Of a DNA stretch of 64,000 bases, positions 33,630 through 44,919 are shown piece after piece. This DNA comes from Pictodentalium vernedei. Its lineage: Eukaryota; Mollusca; Scaphopoda; Dentaliida; Dentaliidae. The translations under genes and the position numbers were made by a program. Each line of letters begins with the position of its first letter. Positions within the stretch are counted from its first letter, which is position 1. The DNA is taken from positions 387,119,217 to 387,183,216 of the forward strand of contig CM062294.1 of assembly GCA_031216915.1 (NCBI GenBank), in the 5' to 3' direction. The notes under the pieces are model-generated. The model did no database searches. It worked only from the letters and a program-made list of their open reading frames with translations, and had not been told where the DNA came from.

Positions 33630-35417
33630 ATGCTAACAGAGAGCGGAGCAGTTTGATCCACATCCACCGAGGCGACGGGTGTGATCGAAAGGATTCAACG
33701 ACTGCAGGTTCATATCTGGGCGAGAACCTGAGGCGGAATCGGAACCGGTAGGAAGGCGTAGCCGACAAGACCATCTCAAAGGAGGGCCAGAGCGTCCACG
33801 GCGAAAGCCAGAGCATCTGGACACAGGGACACAAAAGTGTCCACCGGATGATTCCAACAAGTCGCAAGAGATCGATGGAACCCGCCATGTGGGGCATCCA
33901 CCTGGTGGAAATGATCCTGCCTCGACGGGACAGGGAGTCGGCTAGGACGTTCAGACGACCGGGAATGTGACGAACAGCCACCCCGGCGTGGACATCCTGA
34001 GCGAGCAGTAGAAGATCCCAAGCCAATTCGTACATTGGAACAGAGTGCGTGCCACCCTGGTTCCGAATGTAAGCAACCACCGTCGAATGATCGGACAACA
34101 GAAGGACCTGGTGATTCGACAGGTGAGGGATCCACTGCCTGAGACTCAGAAGAGCAAGAAGCTCCTGGTTGATGTGTAGAGCTGCAAGATCCTGGTCCCA
34201 CATCCCGTGAATGGAAAGACCTAGAGGATCCAATGTCGCACCCCATCCGAGATCGCTGGCATCTGCCGTCAGAACGCGATCGGACGTGGGTAAGTCCAAC
34301 GGAACACCCTGCGAAAGCCACTGGACATCCGCCCAGAGGAGAAGGTGAGGATAAAGATATTTTGGAAACTGAAGCACCAGATCCAGAAAATCTACATTCG
34401 GCCTCCAACGACTGAGCAGAAATTGTTGGAGAGGTCTGACATGCAGCCGACCTAGAGGAATGAGATCCGTCACCGAACAGCAGAGACAGATTAGCCGAAG
34501 AATACTCCGAGCCGTCGCGGAAGTGGACTGGGACAGAGTCAGAGCAAAAGCTGAGAGAATCAAAGCCTTGGCCTGGGGAACCGCCACCAAATTGAATTGT
34601 GTGCAGAAAGCCATCCCCAGATGATAAAACGACTGAGAAGGGACCAGGTCTGACTTCTCCTCGTTGACTCTGAAACCTAGCGATGTGAGCAAGCTCAACA
34701 GAGTGGCGACATCCGACTCCAGTAAGGCCCCTGGAGGATATCGTCCAGATATGCCGAAGTAGTCACCCTGGACTGTGTGCGATGGAAAGCTATCACATGC
34801 GACATCAGTCTGGTGAAGGCCCAAGGAACCAGGTTGAGGCCAAAAGGCATGGCCTTGAACTGGTAAGCTCGCCCCAGAAAAACGAACCTGAGATACTTCC
34901 ATAACACCCAATGAATCGGAACGTGAAAGTAAGCGTCTCGCAGGTCGAAGCTGGAAGCGAAATCTCCCTGGTGAATTGAACGGAGGACCAACCTGAAAGT
35001 CTCCATGCTGAACTTGGGAGCAATCATAGACTGGTTCAGGAAACTCAGATCGATAACCGGTCGGAGTTGGCCATCCTTCTTCGGCACCAAGAACAGGCGG
35101 GAATAGAAACCCAATGACCTAATGTTCTTGATGACCTCAATCGCCCCCGTTGTCAGGAGATTGTCTGTCTCCGTGGACAAAAGTTCCCGACGTAAACTGT
35201 CTGAAGGAACTGTGGTTGGAAGAGGCACCATGGACAGAGTGGGGTGCCTTCGGAAGGATATTCGCAGTCCGGACCAAACAACATCTAACACCCAAGGATC
35301 GGATGTGATGGTGGCCCAACGGTCTGCGAACTCTGCTATCCTTCCTCCAACCTGGGACGAGTCGAGGTGAGGACCTTCATTTCGAACCCCGACGAGGCTC
35401 GCGGGAAGAGAAAACAC
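33630..35417 (-). pseudogene. DIRS reverse transcriptase - RNase H
   Basis: Frame one (35417-34695) has ITSDPWVLDVV at residues 38-47, FLVPKKDGQLRPVIDLSFLN at 109-128, DLRDAYFHVPI at 158-168 and the active-site YLDD at 223-226. A shift near 34750 moves to a second frame (to 33436). There RNase H shows DASDLGWG, HINQELLAL, LLSDHSTVVAYI and HIPGRLNVLADSLSR, so the D-E-D residues and the HxxGxxNxxAD motif are present. A second shift near 34010-33900 enters a frame with VDTFVSLCPDALAFAVDAL, the region that follows RNase H in DIRS elements. Two shifts make it a pseudogene, although the catalytic residues remain. Confidence 0.9.
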
Positions 35418-35526
35418 CTCCTCTACTGAATGAAGAATCCTGGGACTTCCCTCAAGACTGCCGATGCTTACCCTTACCCCTTGAGTAAGAAGTAGAAGCG
35501 GAGGCAGAAGGATCAGCCCCTTTGCT

Positions 35527-36705
35527 TCACAAAGGAAGCAAAGGGTACTTGTTAGGCTTGGAACGGCCCGTGCCTACCCTAGAATGCTGATCAAGCTGAA
35601 GAAACAGCAGCTGATCTTTGGAATGACGTAGGACGTCATCCCGGACCGTCAACACAGAACCATGGAAAAGTTGCAGACCTGCCAAAGAAGCAGATCGAAG
35701 AGTAGCGCACTGCTCCTCAGGAAGGGATCGGCCTATGTCCAGCACAGAGTCCCTTCGAACTAATTCCAGATTAGCCGTGTTACAGGCATGTGTGTGAGTA
35801 AGATGCATGAGCGCCTTGGACAGCACACGCAAAGGAGCCTGTACCTCATCAAACTTATCTGGGGGCAGATAAGCAGCTAAAGCTGAGACGACGTGATTGG
35901 AGAGAGAAAGCATACCAAGCATCTCTCTCGATAAGCCCAATGTGGACTCCAGAGTCGTCATCGGAATGATGGCAGACTTGGTCTTGGAAAGCCCGAGGGA
36001 ATTGGAGTCCTGATCCAAAACCGTCAAAGTCTGGTAGACCGACGGATTGGCGGAATCGTAGGAACGATAACGCGCCGGAGGCAAAAAAGGTGTCAACCCT
36101 GGTGAAGAACGGAGCCTTCATAGCCTTGGAACTTAGCTTAGAGTCCAAGGCTGAAAATGCTTCAACCAACTGTACCGACTGGCACGGTCGAAGACGCCCA
36201 GAAGCGGGTTGCTCCATAGGCTATTGGCGCACAACCGATGATCGCGGCCTGGCTGACACTGTCGACTGGTTAGATGGTTTGAGATCCCGGGAGGCGGCGC
36301 CATAGGGGGCGCCTGGAAACCACTCGCTGCATCGCTGGAAGCAACATGAAGGCTCTTTGATAAAACCTGAGTGAGTAAGGAGAGGGACTCCCTAAGCTCA
36401 CTGCCCGTACTGGCCGGTTCGACAGGGGAACGAACCAGCAAAGTGGCTTCACCTCTGACCCTCTTAACCAGCAAAGGGTCACGATCCTCCAAAACATCCG
36501 ATGTGGGATGACGGGCGGCAGCCGAAACGTCTGAAGGCAGACATGTATAGGGGTGTGACACACCCCGAGGATCAACATAGCGGGAACTCATGAGAGTCAC
36601 CACGGACCTCTGCAGGGCAGAAGGTCCAGGCTGCACAAAAGACGTTGGTCCATCAAAACTGGTCGTGTGGCCAGAATGAGTGGACGGAAACGCCACGGAG
36701 TTCAT
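35527..36705 (-). pseudogene. DIRS gag-like ORF, frameshifted
   Basis: It starts MNSVAFPSTHSGH at 36705, shifts frame near 36140 and ends at 35527 after RSKPNKYPLLPL. The C-terminal 190 residues have the helical, charged look of DIRS gag proteins (PPDKFDEVQAPLRVLSKALM and so on). There is no zinc knuckle. Identification rests mainly on position, immediately before the RT, so moderate confidence. Confidence 0.6.
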
Positions 36706-36734
36706 AGTGTCCCACTAAGAACATCCGAATCCAA

Positions 36735-37000
36735 TGACAACTGTGGTGCTCGACGGCGCAGAGACCACAGTAGAGGGTCCAGCCGGCAGCCACTTCCAAC
36801 TTCTCCGAGTTGAAGTCAGGGAAGGCTGAGGCCGATACCCCCACGTCTACACAACCAGACACCGCAGCATACCACTGCAGGTATAAAACTACTGTGCTCA
36901 ATGGCTGAGAGGACACAGTAGGGGGTTCAGTTGGCAGCCCCATCCGACTTCGCCGAGTGGAAGCCGGGGAAGGCTGAGGCCGATACCCCACAACCACACT
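36735..37000. repeat. 148-bp tandem duplication upstream of gag
   Basis: GGAAGGCTGAGGCCGATACC ends one unit at about 36820-36840 and recurs 148 bases on. The preceding GGCAGCC...CTTC(T/G)CCGAGT block is repeated too. It lies in the DIRS leader. Confidence 0.75.
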
Positions 37001-37297
37001 ACAGACATCCCTACAGACCCTGGCAGGGATAAGCCGAGGCCGGCTAAAAACGGTGCCCAATGACATAGATGGAACAGCAGTAGCAGCAGATACGACTGGA
37101 GCTGTTGGAACTGGCGGAAAAGCGGAGAGAGCCACCAAGCTCGGCCTCCAAAGGAGGAGTCACAACCCTAGTGACAGCCTCAGATGTCGACTGGAGAGGG
37201 CGCATAGTCCCTGAACCGGGCATCTCTTCACCAGAAATCCAACAGCTCCCGCAGTATCCACCATGGTAAACTAGAACTATCACTGAAGGTGATTAAT

Positions 37298-38670
37298 ACC
37301 CCCGCTTTGGGTTTTTAGAGGAATGCACTTCTGATCATGTAGGCGAAGGCCATTAGGAAATGTATACATGAAGATCATTTTTTGTTGTTGAAATTTGTAT
37401 TTGCATGTGGCCTTCCACAGAACAGCACTGAATACTTAAAGAGCCCACACATATATGGTTTACATTTGGAAAAACACATTTACAATGTGCAACATGTATT
37501 CAAAATCGGTTCATTAATGTAGGAGGAGTTGCACACACAAGAATCCCATTTGAAAACCCATAATAAATCCAAGTTAAAGGGAGATAACCTAGTTAAAATT
37601 GTCGCAGATCAAAAATTTGGGAATATGCGTATGTTCACTTAGTTGTGATAATGTTTGAAAGGTTTCGTCAAAATTGATTGATAAATGTAGGAGGAGTTGC
37701 ACGCACAAGAATTTCATGTAGAAACCCATAATAAATCTAAGTTAAAGGGAGATAACCTAGTTAAAATTGCCACAGCTCAAAAATTTTGGAATATGCACAT
37801 GTTTACTTAGTAGTGATGATGTCTGTAAACTTTTGTCCAAATTGATTGATAAATGTAGGAGGAGTTGCGCACACAAGAATTTCATGCAGAAACCCATATT
37901 AAATCAAAGTTCAAGAGAGATAACCTGGTTAAAATTGTCGCAGATCAAAAAGTTTGGAATATGCACATGTTCACTTAGTAGAGATGATGTTTGAAAGGTT
38001 TCATCAAAATCGGTTCATTAATGTAGGAGGAGTTGCGCACACAAGAATTTGTTCGAACGGAAAGACATAATAAATCTAAGTCAAAGGGAGATAACCTGGT
38101 TAAAATTGTCGCAGATCAAAAATCTTGGAATATGCGCATGTTCACTTAGTAGTGATGATGTCTGAAAAGTTTTGTCCAAATTGATTGATAAATGTAGGAG
38201 GAGTTGCACACACAAGAATTTCATGTAGAAACCCATATTAAATCAAAGTTCAAGAGAGATAACCTGGTTAAAATTGTCGCAGATTAAAAAGTTTGGAATA
38301 TGCACATGCTCACTTAGTAGAGATGATGTTTGAAAGGTTTCATCAAAATCGGTTCATTAATGTAGGAGGAGTTGCGCACACAAGAATTTGTTCGGATGGA
38401 AAGACACAATAAATCTAAGTCAAAGGGAGAAAAACTGGTTAAAATTGTCGCAGATCAAAAATCTTGGAATATGCGCATGTTCACTTAGTAGTGATGATGT
38501 CTGAAAAGTTTTGTCCAAATTGATTGATAAATGTAGGAGGAGTTGCGCACACAAGAATTTCATGTCCGGAAAGACGTACGGACGGACGTACGGACGGACG
38601 GACGGATGGACGGACGGACGGACGTACAGGGCGATTCCTATATAGCCCCCACTTCTTCGAAGCGGGGGTA
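37298..38670 (+). mobile_element. Family G array with seven 168-171-bp units, in the DIRS leader
   Basis: AGGAGGAGTTGC recurs at 37521, 37689, 37857, 38025, 38196, 38364 and 38535. It is bounded by TACCCCCGCTT (37298) and its exact inverse AAGCGGGGGTA (38660-38670). The end carries a (GGAC)n tract (38575-38625) and the hairpin CCCCCACTTC-TTC-GAAGCGGGGG. From unit 3 on, two alternating unit types are visible, a dimer of about 339 bp. Confidence 0.85.
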
Positions 38671-38671
38671 T

Positions 38672-39075
38672 AAAAACTGCACATTCCCCACGGAAGCAGA
38701 ATAACTCTCACCAGACATGGTCGAGTCGGGAAGACCAGAAACGACAGTGTTCCCCACCCACGCTGGTGTGGGAGGAGCTGCACATCCCCCACGGAGGGGG
38801 AGCAATTCTCACCAGACGTGGTCGAATCGGGTGACCCCGAAACGATATCGTTCCCCACCCCCTGCGGGAGCGGGAGGAGCTGCACATCCCCCACGGAGGG
38901 GGTCAAACTCACACCCCAGAAGTGGTCGAGTCAGGGGGCCCCGAAACGACAGTGTCCCCCCCCCACCTGCAGGGGCGGGAGGAGCTGCACATCCCCCACG
39001 GAGGGGGTAAACTCACACCAGACGTGGTCGAGTCGGGAGGCTCCCGAAACGACAGCGTTCCACACCACCCACGGG
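38672..39075. repeat. 102-105-bp tandem repeat, four copies, in the DIRS leader
   Basis: GGAGGAGCTGCACATCCCCC recurs at 38771, 38873 and 38978, with an earlier partial copy at 38672. Units alternate purine-rich and pyrimidine-rich blocks (CCCCCACGGAGGGGG) that can fold. It lies between array G and the 5' end of the DIRS element. The open frames on both strands here are repeat shadows. Confidence 0.85.
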
Positions 39076-39863
39076 TGCGGAAGAAACGGCCACGAGAATG
39101 CACCAAGGCGAGGGCAAAAGGAATTGCCCTAAAGGAACGGAACTGGAAATAACAGAGAAGAGAGCAGTAGAAGAAAAAGGTAAACTCAACAGAAACAGAA
39201 AGTAGAAGAACATCCTCAACTATGGGAGAAGGTGGCAGAAAAAAACCGGTGGGTACAAGACAGAAACCAGGGACCAAAAAAAACAGAAATTCAGCCCTCA
39301 ACAGAGTGAAGAAATCCTGTCCAGACAGTCCCAGATTGACACCGAACTCCAAAAATTAATTGATCAACCGAAAAATTAATTGTCGAATCGCTGATGTTGA
39401 AAACAAAACATTCGCGAAAACGGAATAGTAAATAATAAACAAAGAGAATGTGGTTGAAAATATAAACGAGAATGTATAAAACACAGTCCTGTTATTATAC
39501 GATCTTCAGATCCATAAATCCAGTCACAGGGAAACCATTATCGACGAGTTAAAATATCACTGTTACTGCAGCAAAGATGGCACACACATCCACCACGTGT
39601 GCGGATAATCAAAAGAATGACGAATTGATGCATTGCCCACTGTTTTACGGAAGTCGTGGATTTGTACTATGGAAGAGCGTCCCATACTGGGTGTGCGCCG
39701 ATGGTGCTCGACCCAGTTTTGGCTTATTTTTTCGTGGTGTTTTTACACCACTTTTCTTTCCCAAATCTTGGGAAAGATTAAAATTGAGAGTATTTTATCC
39801 AAGTTAGGTTCTTCCACTGTAGTGCAAGCCTGTTGTAAACAATTGAGGTAGGTTGATAAGAAA

Positions 39864-40664
39864 TCACTCGGTGGGGAGTTCAGTTGTTCTCATAAAAAAT
39901 ATCTCTTTCTTGATATATAGAATAGTAAGAAAGGGATATTTTTTGTCAGAAAAACGTCAGTGACAGAACTTCCAACAACTATGTTCTCAATTTATAAATG
40001 AAGCGAAGCAATCTGTACATGCTCGGAATAGTTCATACAACTATGGTAACTTGAAACTTTGGAATGTGCCTGAGACCAGTGGATCAACACAAATTTATAA
40101 TAGGAACTGATTTTAATCGTTCACAAATCACTGAAATCAGTAAAAGTTGTGCTATCACCCGTAGCAACTAAAACAGAGACAACTAATTTAATTTCGAAGG
40201 TCATTCTTGGTTGCTTTCCACTTCGACAGTTCCAGCTTTGCCATCACCTGTAGTATCGTCTAATGGTAGGTAGATACGACACCCCCAAAGAATAGGAGAA
40301 GCAATGCAACATTGTAAAATTAGTTTTGTTTTGCCCCAAGCCGGCATGTGCGTAGTGGCCACTGATATGCTCAACTGAGTTTACTCAGCGAAATAAGTCA
40401 TCCAAAAATCTGTGATCGCAATCAAAGTTGGTGTGTGCATAGCAGTCACTGATATGCTCAACTGAGTTTACTCGGCGAAATAAGTCATCCACAAATTCAT
40501 GATCGCAACCCACTGAGATAAATTAGGTAATAATTGCAATTGTATATAATTGTAGTTTAGCGGGGTGCAAAACGTCATCATGATTTTCGGTGATCTTTCG
40601 CAAGTATGTATCATTCACACAGTTTGGGGGTTTTTTTTTATTGTTTTTCTACTAGTAGTTGACA
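39864..40664. other. Spacer with a hairpin and an 87-bp duplication
   Basis: An imperfect hairpin at 39893-39945 (AAAATATCTCTTTCTT ... AAGAAAGGGATATTTT). ACTGATATGCTCAACTGAGT recurs at 40361 and 40448 within an 87-bp tandem duplication. No gene called. Confidence 0.6.
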
Positions 40665-41645
40665 GGATATTCAACCGATTGAACCCTGAACTTTTAACAG
40701 GAGGGTTGCCTGGCACACAAGTAGCCATGTCAGACTCTGGTTGGTCGAACAAAGAAATTTTTGAAACATACCTTAATGAACATTTCTTGAAATTCTGTCA
40801 AGGCATATGCGACAGAGAGCAGCCAGTCCTACTGTACAGCGGACACATGTCACACGTTTCTTTTATTTTTGATCGAATGGACTCGGTCTCAAAAGATTGT
40901 ATTTTTTGTACTGCTTCCATAGACCAGTCATTTTCTTCAATCCCTGGATATTGCATGCTTTGCACCACTTAAATCAAAATATAATCAGGAGTGTCATCAG
41001 TTTATGGGGGAAAATCAGATTATTACTAGACACGACATTTGCAAACTTTTATGTAAGGTTTACCAAAAGGGGCTTTCTTCAAGCAACCTCATCGCAGCTT
41101 TTAAAAAGTCTGGAATTTATCCACTCAATCCACAAATTGTGGAATCACATGTTCCACCCAGTAAAATTTTTGAAACATCAGTATTGGATCCTAATGGTGA
41201 TGCATTTGGCGACTTTCTTAAAAAATCAAAGCCTGCACGTGAAACAGTAACAACTAAACATAACAAAACACAAACTGTTAAATACGGTGGAAGGGCTATT
41301 ACTGAGGAAGATTTCTTGACAGAGCTGAACAATATGGAATCCACTTCAAGTTTGCACAAAACAAATGTAAAATCTGCTGTTGCTTGCAGATTATGAAATT
41401 TCAACTACATCTCGACTATTGCCACAAAAGGAAAAATGTGCTGATGAAGATTCTGCTGACGTAGATTTGGACTCGGATTCACAAGAAGAGGATGTGTGTT
41501 GTGTCTGTTCAAGGTTCCCACCAGAGGCAGTGAGAAATTCTGTTTCAATCATTACTGTTAAGTGGGCACAGAGCTACAAGTCTGATCTTCTGCACCAAGA
41601 TAAGAGTTGTAAGGAGTAGAATTCTTGTGTCCTCACTGTGATTCA
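40665..41645 (+). pseudogene. pogo/Tigger-like transposase, DDE and C-terminal piece
   Basis: The frame reads LNPELLTGGLPGTQVAMSDS, GWSNKEIFETYL and LLYSGHMSHVSF. In active members the last would be DGHSSH, so the second catalytic Asp is Ser here. After a shift comes QSLDIACFAPLK, retaining the third acidic residue region, then HQFMGENQIITRHDICKLL and SGIYPLNPQIV, all typical of DDE_1 transposases. The tail has CCVCSRFPPEA, VKWAQ and, after another shift, EFLCPHCDSE: a C-terminal PHD-like C2HC3 finger seen in some animal pogo derivatives. At least three frameshifts. The N-terminal pieces are at 28145 and 31867. Confidence 0.8.
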
Positions 41646-42060
41646 GAACGTGCCATGTGAGGTGTCTTCAATATCGTAAATAGAGCATGTTTTAAGTTTT
41701 CTTGCCAGTATTGTAAAGGCTTTCTGTTTTAGTATTTGTTTAAAAAGTTACATGGAGTGGAGTTTTCCTCATTAATTGTGTAATTAAATTCTCACATTTG
41801 CTGGAGAAAGGAAAATTCAAATGTTGGATTCAAAAAGAGGTATGTAGAAATAATTATTAATATAATGTTGAATATTTGTTCTCTACATGTTGATTGGCCT
41901 AATTGTTAGGCAGCTGAGAGACTTTGTTTTTTCCTTAACATGCTTGGCACTTACAAATTCTTAATTCGTTCCACTTGTCTTAAATAACAATGAATTTTGT
42001 TATAAACGTTGTTTACATTTATTTTGATTTATATGCACTCTTAATATATCTTTTTTCACC
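41646..42060. other. Spacer between the pogo remnant and the LINE
   Basis: AT-rich, nothing recognised. Confidence 0.5.
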
Positions 42061-44340
42061 TTCAATCTATACAGAGACGCTGAGCATCGCTGACTCCATT
42101 GTTTTCAATACAAACAACAGTTGCATTGTCTGTGCTTGCATTGTTGCTGAACAACAAGCTTTCCGCACAACACATAGAATGACCACTACACTCGTCACCC
42201 GAAATCACATATTTTCTGGGTTCAAATACAGTTCTGCGGAAGTACATGCATTAAAACCATCATTCGAGAACTGTGATCTAAAGACTTACAACTCCTTTCT
42301 TCTCCTCAGTGATGATGTGAAAAAAATTATTTAATCTTTTGGCATCCTTCACAACAGACGAATAAGAAATGCAGCAAACGACGACATAAACAATTTAAAT
42401 CCCAAACTGTAAATGTTCAAAATCTTATCCCTATTAACTTAGTCACGACCGATTCCAAATCTAACGATCTCAAGTTGTGCCTAGTGAATGCTCGTTTGAT
42501 AGTGAACAAAACTGCAAGCTTACTCGACACAATCGACGATAACAATATTTCAATATCCATGATAAATAAAACATGGTTAACGCCAGACGACACATTGACT
42601 ATCGGTGAGATCATTGCCAACGGCAAGATTCTCACACACAACCCCAGGAAGTCACAGTGAGGTGGAGGTGTGGGTGTAATCTGTGATAACCCTGTGAAGG
42701 TTAAGCATAAGGAATCTCAGACTTGGGTTACATTTGAGTGCATTGACACCATTGTAACAATCAACTCACACTCAGTCCGCCTCATTGTCATTTATTGACC
42801 CCCCACAGAGCTCCAAAAACAAATTCACTGTCAACCAGTTCATTAGCGAATTCCAAGACGTCCTAGGAAGCATTACTGCACTGCCAGGAAAATTCATCAT
42901 TGGAGGTGATTTCAATTTCCTTATGGAGAAGAAAACTTCCAGTGATTCTTCTAAACTATGTGATCTTATCAATTCAATGAATTTACACCAACATGTTCGT
43001 GGCACTACCCATAAAGATGGCCACACAATAAATCTGCTGATCACCCGAGAATCCAAGGCTGATCTTGTTAAAAATGTATTAATTGTTGATCCTGCAATCT
43101 CTGACCATTTTATGATTATCTTCGATTTGGCACTTCCTTGTCCCTCTCGTGTCCGGAAGAAAGTCACATACCGTAAGTACTGAAGTACTGACCTTGCTAA
43201 GTTTGCGGATGCTATTGCTTCGTCTCTCGTCGCTAAAATTAACGAGGTGCAAACTGTTGACAGCATTGAATACATCCTCACTGGCTCACTTCAAGAGGTT
43301 ATTGACAAGTTTGTGCCTAAGCAAACACGCACTTTTAGAGTACGCCCTTGCTCACAGTGGTTCAGTGATGAGATTAGACGCGCAAAAGATTTATGATGCA
43401 AACTAGAGCTTCAGTGGCGGCAAACAAAACTATGTGTTCACAGAGAGATGTTTGTCAACCAGCGAAATGCTGTTAACAAACTGGTCAAATCCGTGAAACA
43501 GATATACTTTTCGGACTTTTTGTCAGCTAAAGTTAATTCCCCTAATGCGCAGTCTGTCGTTCTTGAGAAGCTTCTGTATCGTCAAAAGACAACCGTACTC
43601 CCAGAGCATTCATCATCCAAAGACCTTGCAAATAGATTTTTCTTTCTTTTCTGAAAAAATTGAGACCATCAGAGCTTCGCTTGATACAAGCTCACAATCC
43701 GATCTTCGACAGATGGCCAACATGCCATGCACCTGTGTTAAAGCTGTTGCACAGTTGTCCCAATTCAAACCTTTGGCTACAACAGATATCCAGAGGTTAA
43801 TATCCAAGGCACCATCTAAGCAATTCATGCTAGATATCATTCCAACTTGGTTGTTAAAAGCATCTCTTTCGGAGTTAACTTCACCGATCTTGAAACTGGT
43901 CAATGCCTCCCTCCACTCTGGCATCTTTCGGACAAGCATGAAACACACTTTAGTAAAACCTCTTCTCAAAAAGCCAACACTTGACCCAGAGGTTCTGAAA
44001 AACAACTGACCGGTCTCTAATCTTCCATTCCTATCAAAGCTAATTGAGTGTGCGGTGGCTTCTCAGCTGAATTCTCATTTGGCAGCCCACGGCCTAATCT
44101 GCATACAGATCTAATTGCAGTACAGAAACAGCACTTCTAAGGGTCCAAAATGATATCCTCCTATCCACGGACAGGCACAACCTAACATGTCTTGTTTTGT
44201 TGGATTTAAGCGCCGCTTTTGACACCATAGATCATAACATACTTATTGAAAGACTAGCAGTGAGAATAGGCCTTACTGACCGAGCACTTAATTGGTTTTC
44301 ATCGTATCTTAATGGTCGCACACAGAGTGTCCTTATAGAT
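42061..44340 (+). pseudogene. L2/CR1-like LINE, 5' portion (LINE-A)
   Basis: Broken ORF2 with an apurinic-endonuclease domain: LCLVNAR and INKTWLTPDDT near 42475-42600, IIGGDFNFLME at about 42897, and ISDHFMIIFD at about 43098. The start of the reverse transcriptase follows: TDIQRLISKAPSKQF, IIPTWLLKASL, HTLVKPLLKKPTLDP, and an intact stretch LVLLDLSAAFDTIDHNIL to SYLNGRTQSVLID at 44190-44340. Many stops and shifts, so long dead. The frame breaks off at 44340 and resumes at 51355, exactly where motif order predicts, so one element was split by LINE-B. Confidence 0.85.
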
Positions 44341-44919
44341 AGATATTTTATTTAACGGCATATTTTTAAGTACATGTAGTTGCATTTCTTACAATGTGTA
44401 ATACATATACAGAAGTAATAATCTATACCGTTGGGAGATGACATAGCCAGATTGGCTGTCTTCCTGTCATTCCCGTAGTACATCCCATAAAACACTGACT
44501 ACATGATCTGCGTCTTAGGCGTTGGTAGAAATGATCTGAGGACAGTTATGTGTAAATTTTTAACTCCAGACCTGGTGACCTTCCACATTACTGTATAGAT
44601 GGACGAGATTTCCAGATTCATTAATGAAATTTAACCCCTTCGGATTAAATTGGAATCCAATCCGAAGGTGCAGGGACAGATATCCACACAAGCCACATAC
44701 ATTAATGTAGCCTATGCGGATGCCTATCACTACCCCTGCGGTTCAAATTACAATCGTGTTATAATTACCAGACCCGACTGGGAGGAGGTTGATTTTAGAA
44801 AAATATGATACGGTTCGAGTACCCAACATCAATCAAAAACGTAGTATGAACCATATTATACATACTACGTCCCAGGTTTGTCGACAGTTCAAGGCAGTTA
44901 GATTGCCGATTTGCAAACC

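Larger units (their letters stand above)
32557..39863 (-). mobile_element. DIRS-type tyrosine-recombinase retrotransposon, decayed
   Basis: The ends 32557-32593 and 39828-39863 are inverse copies (TTTCTTATCAACCTACC ... TTGTTTACAACAGGC). On the minus strand the order is a repeat-rich leader, gag-like, reverse transcriptase, RNase H and tyrosine recombinase, with no integrase or protease. That content and the inverted ends are the hallmarks of the DIRS order, which inserts by recombinase. All frames are broken by shifts and the recombinase core is partly deleted. Array G is inserted in the leader. The whole element splits the pogo-like gene. Confidence 0.85.

Noticed and set aside
40206-40346. 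Minus-strand 47-codon frame ending in DDTTGDGKAGTVEVESNQE
   Set aside because: It looks protein-like at its end but has no acceptor site, no neighbours and no recognised family. Too short to call.
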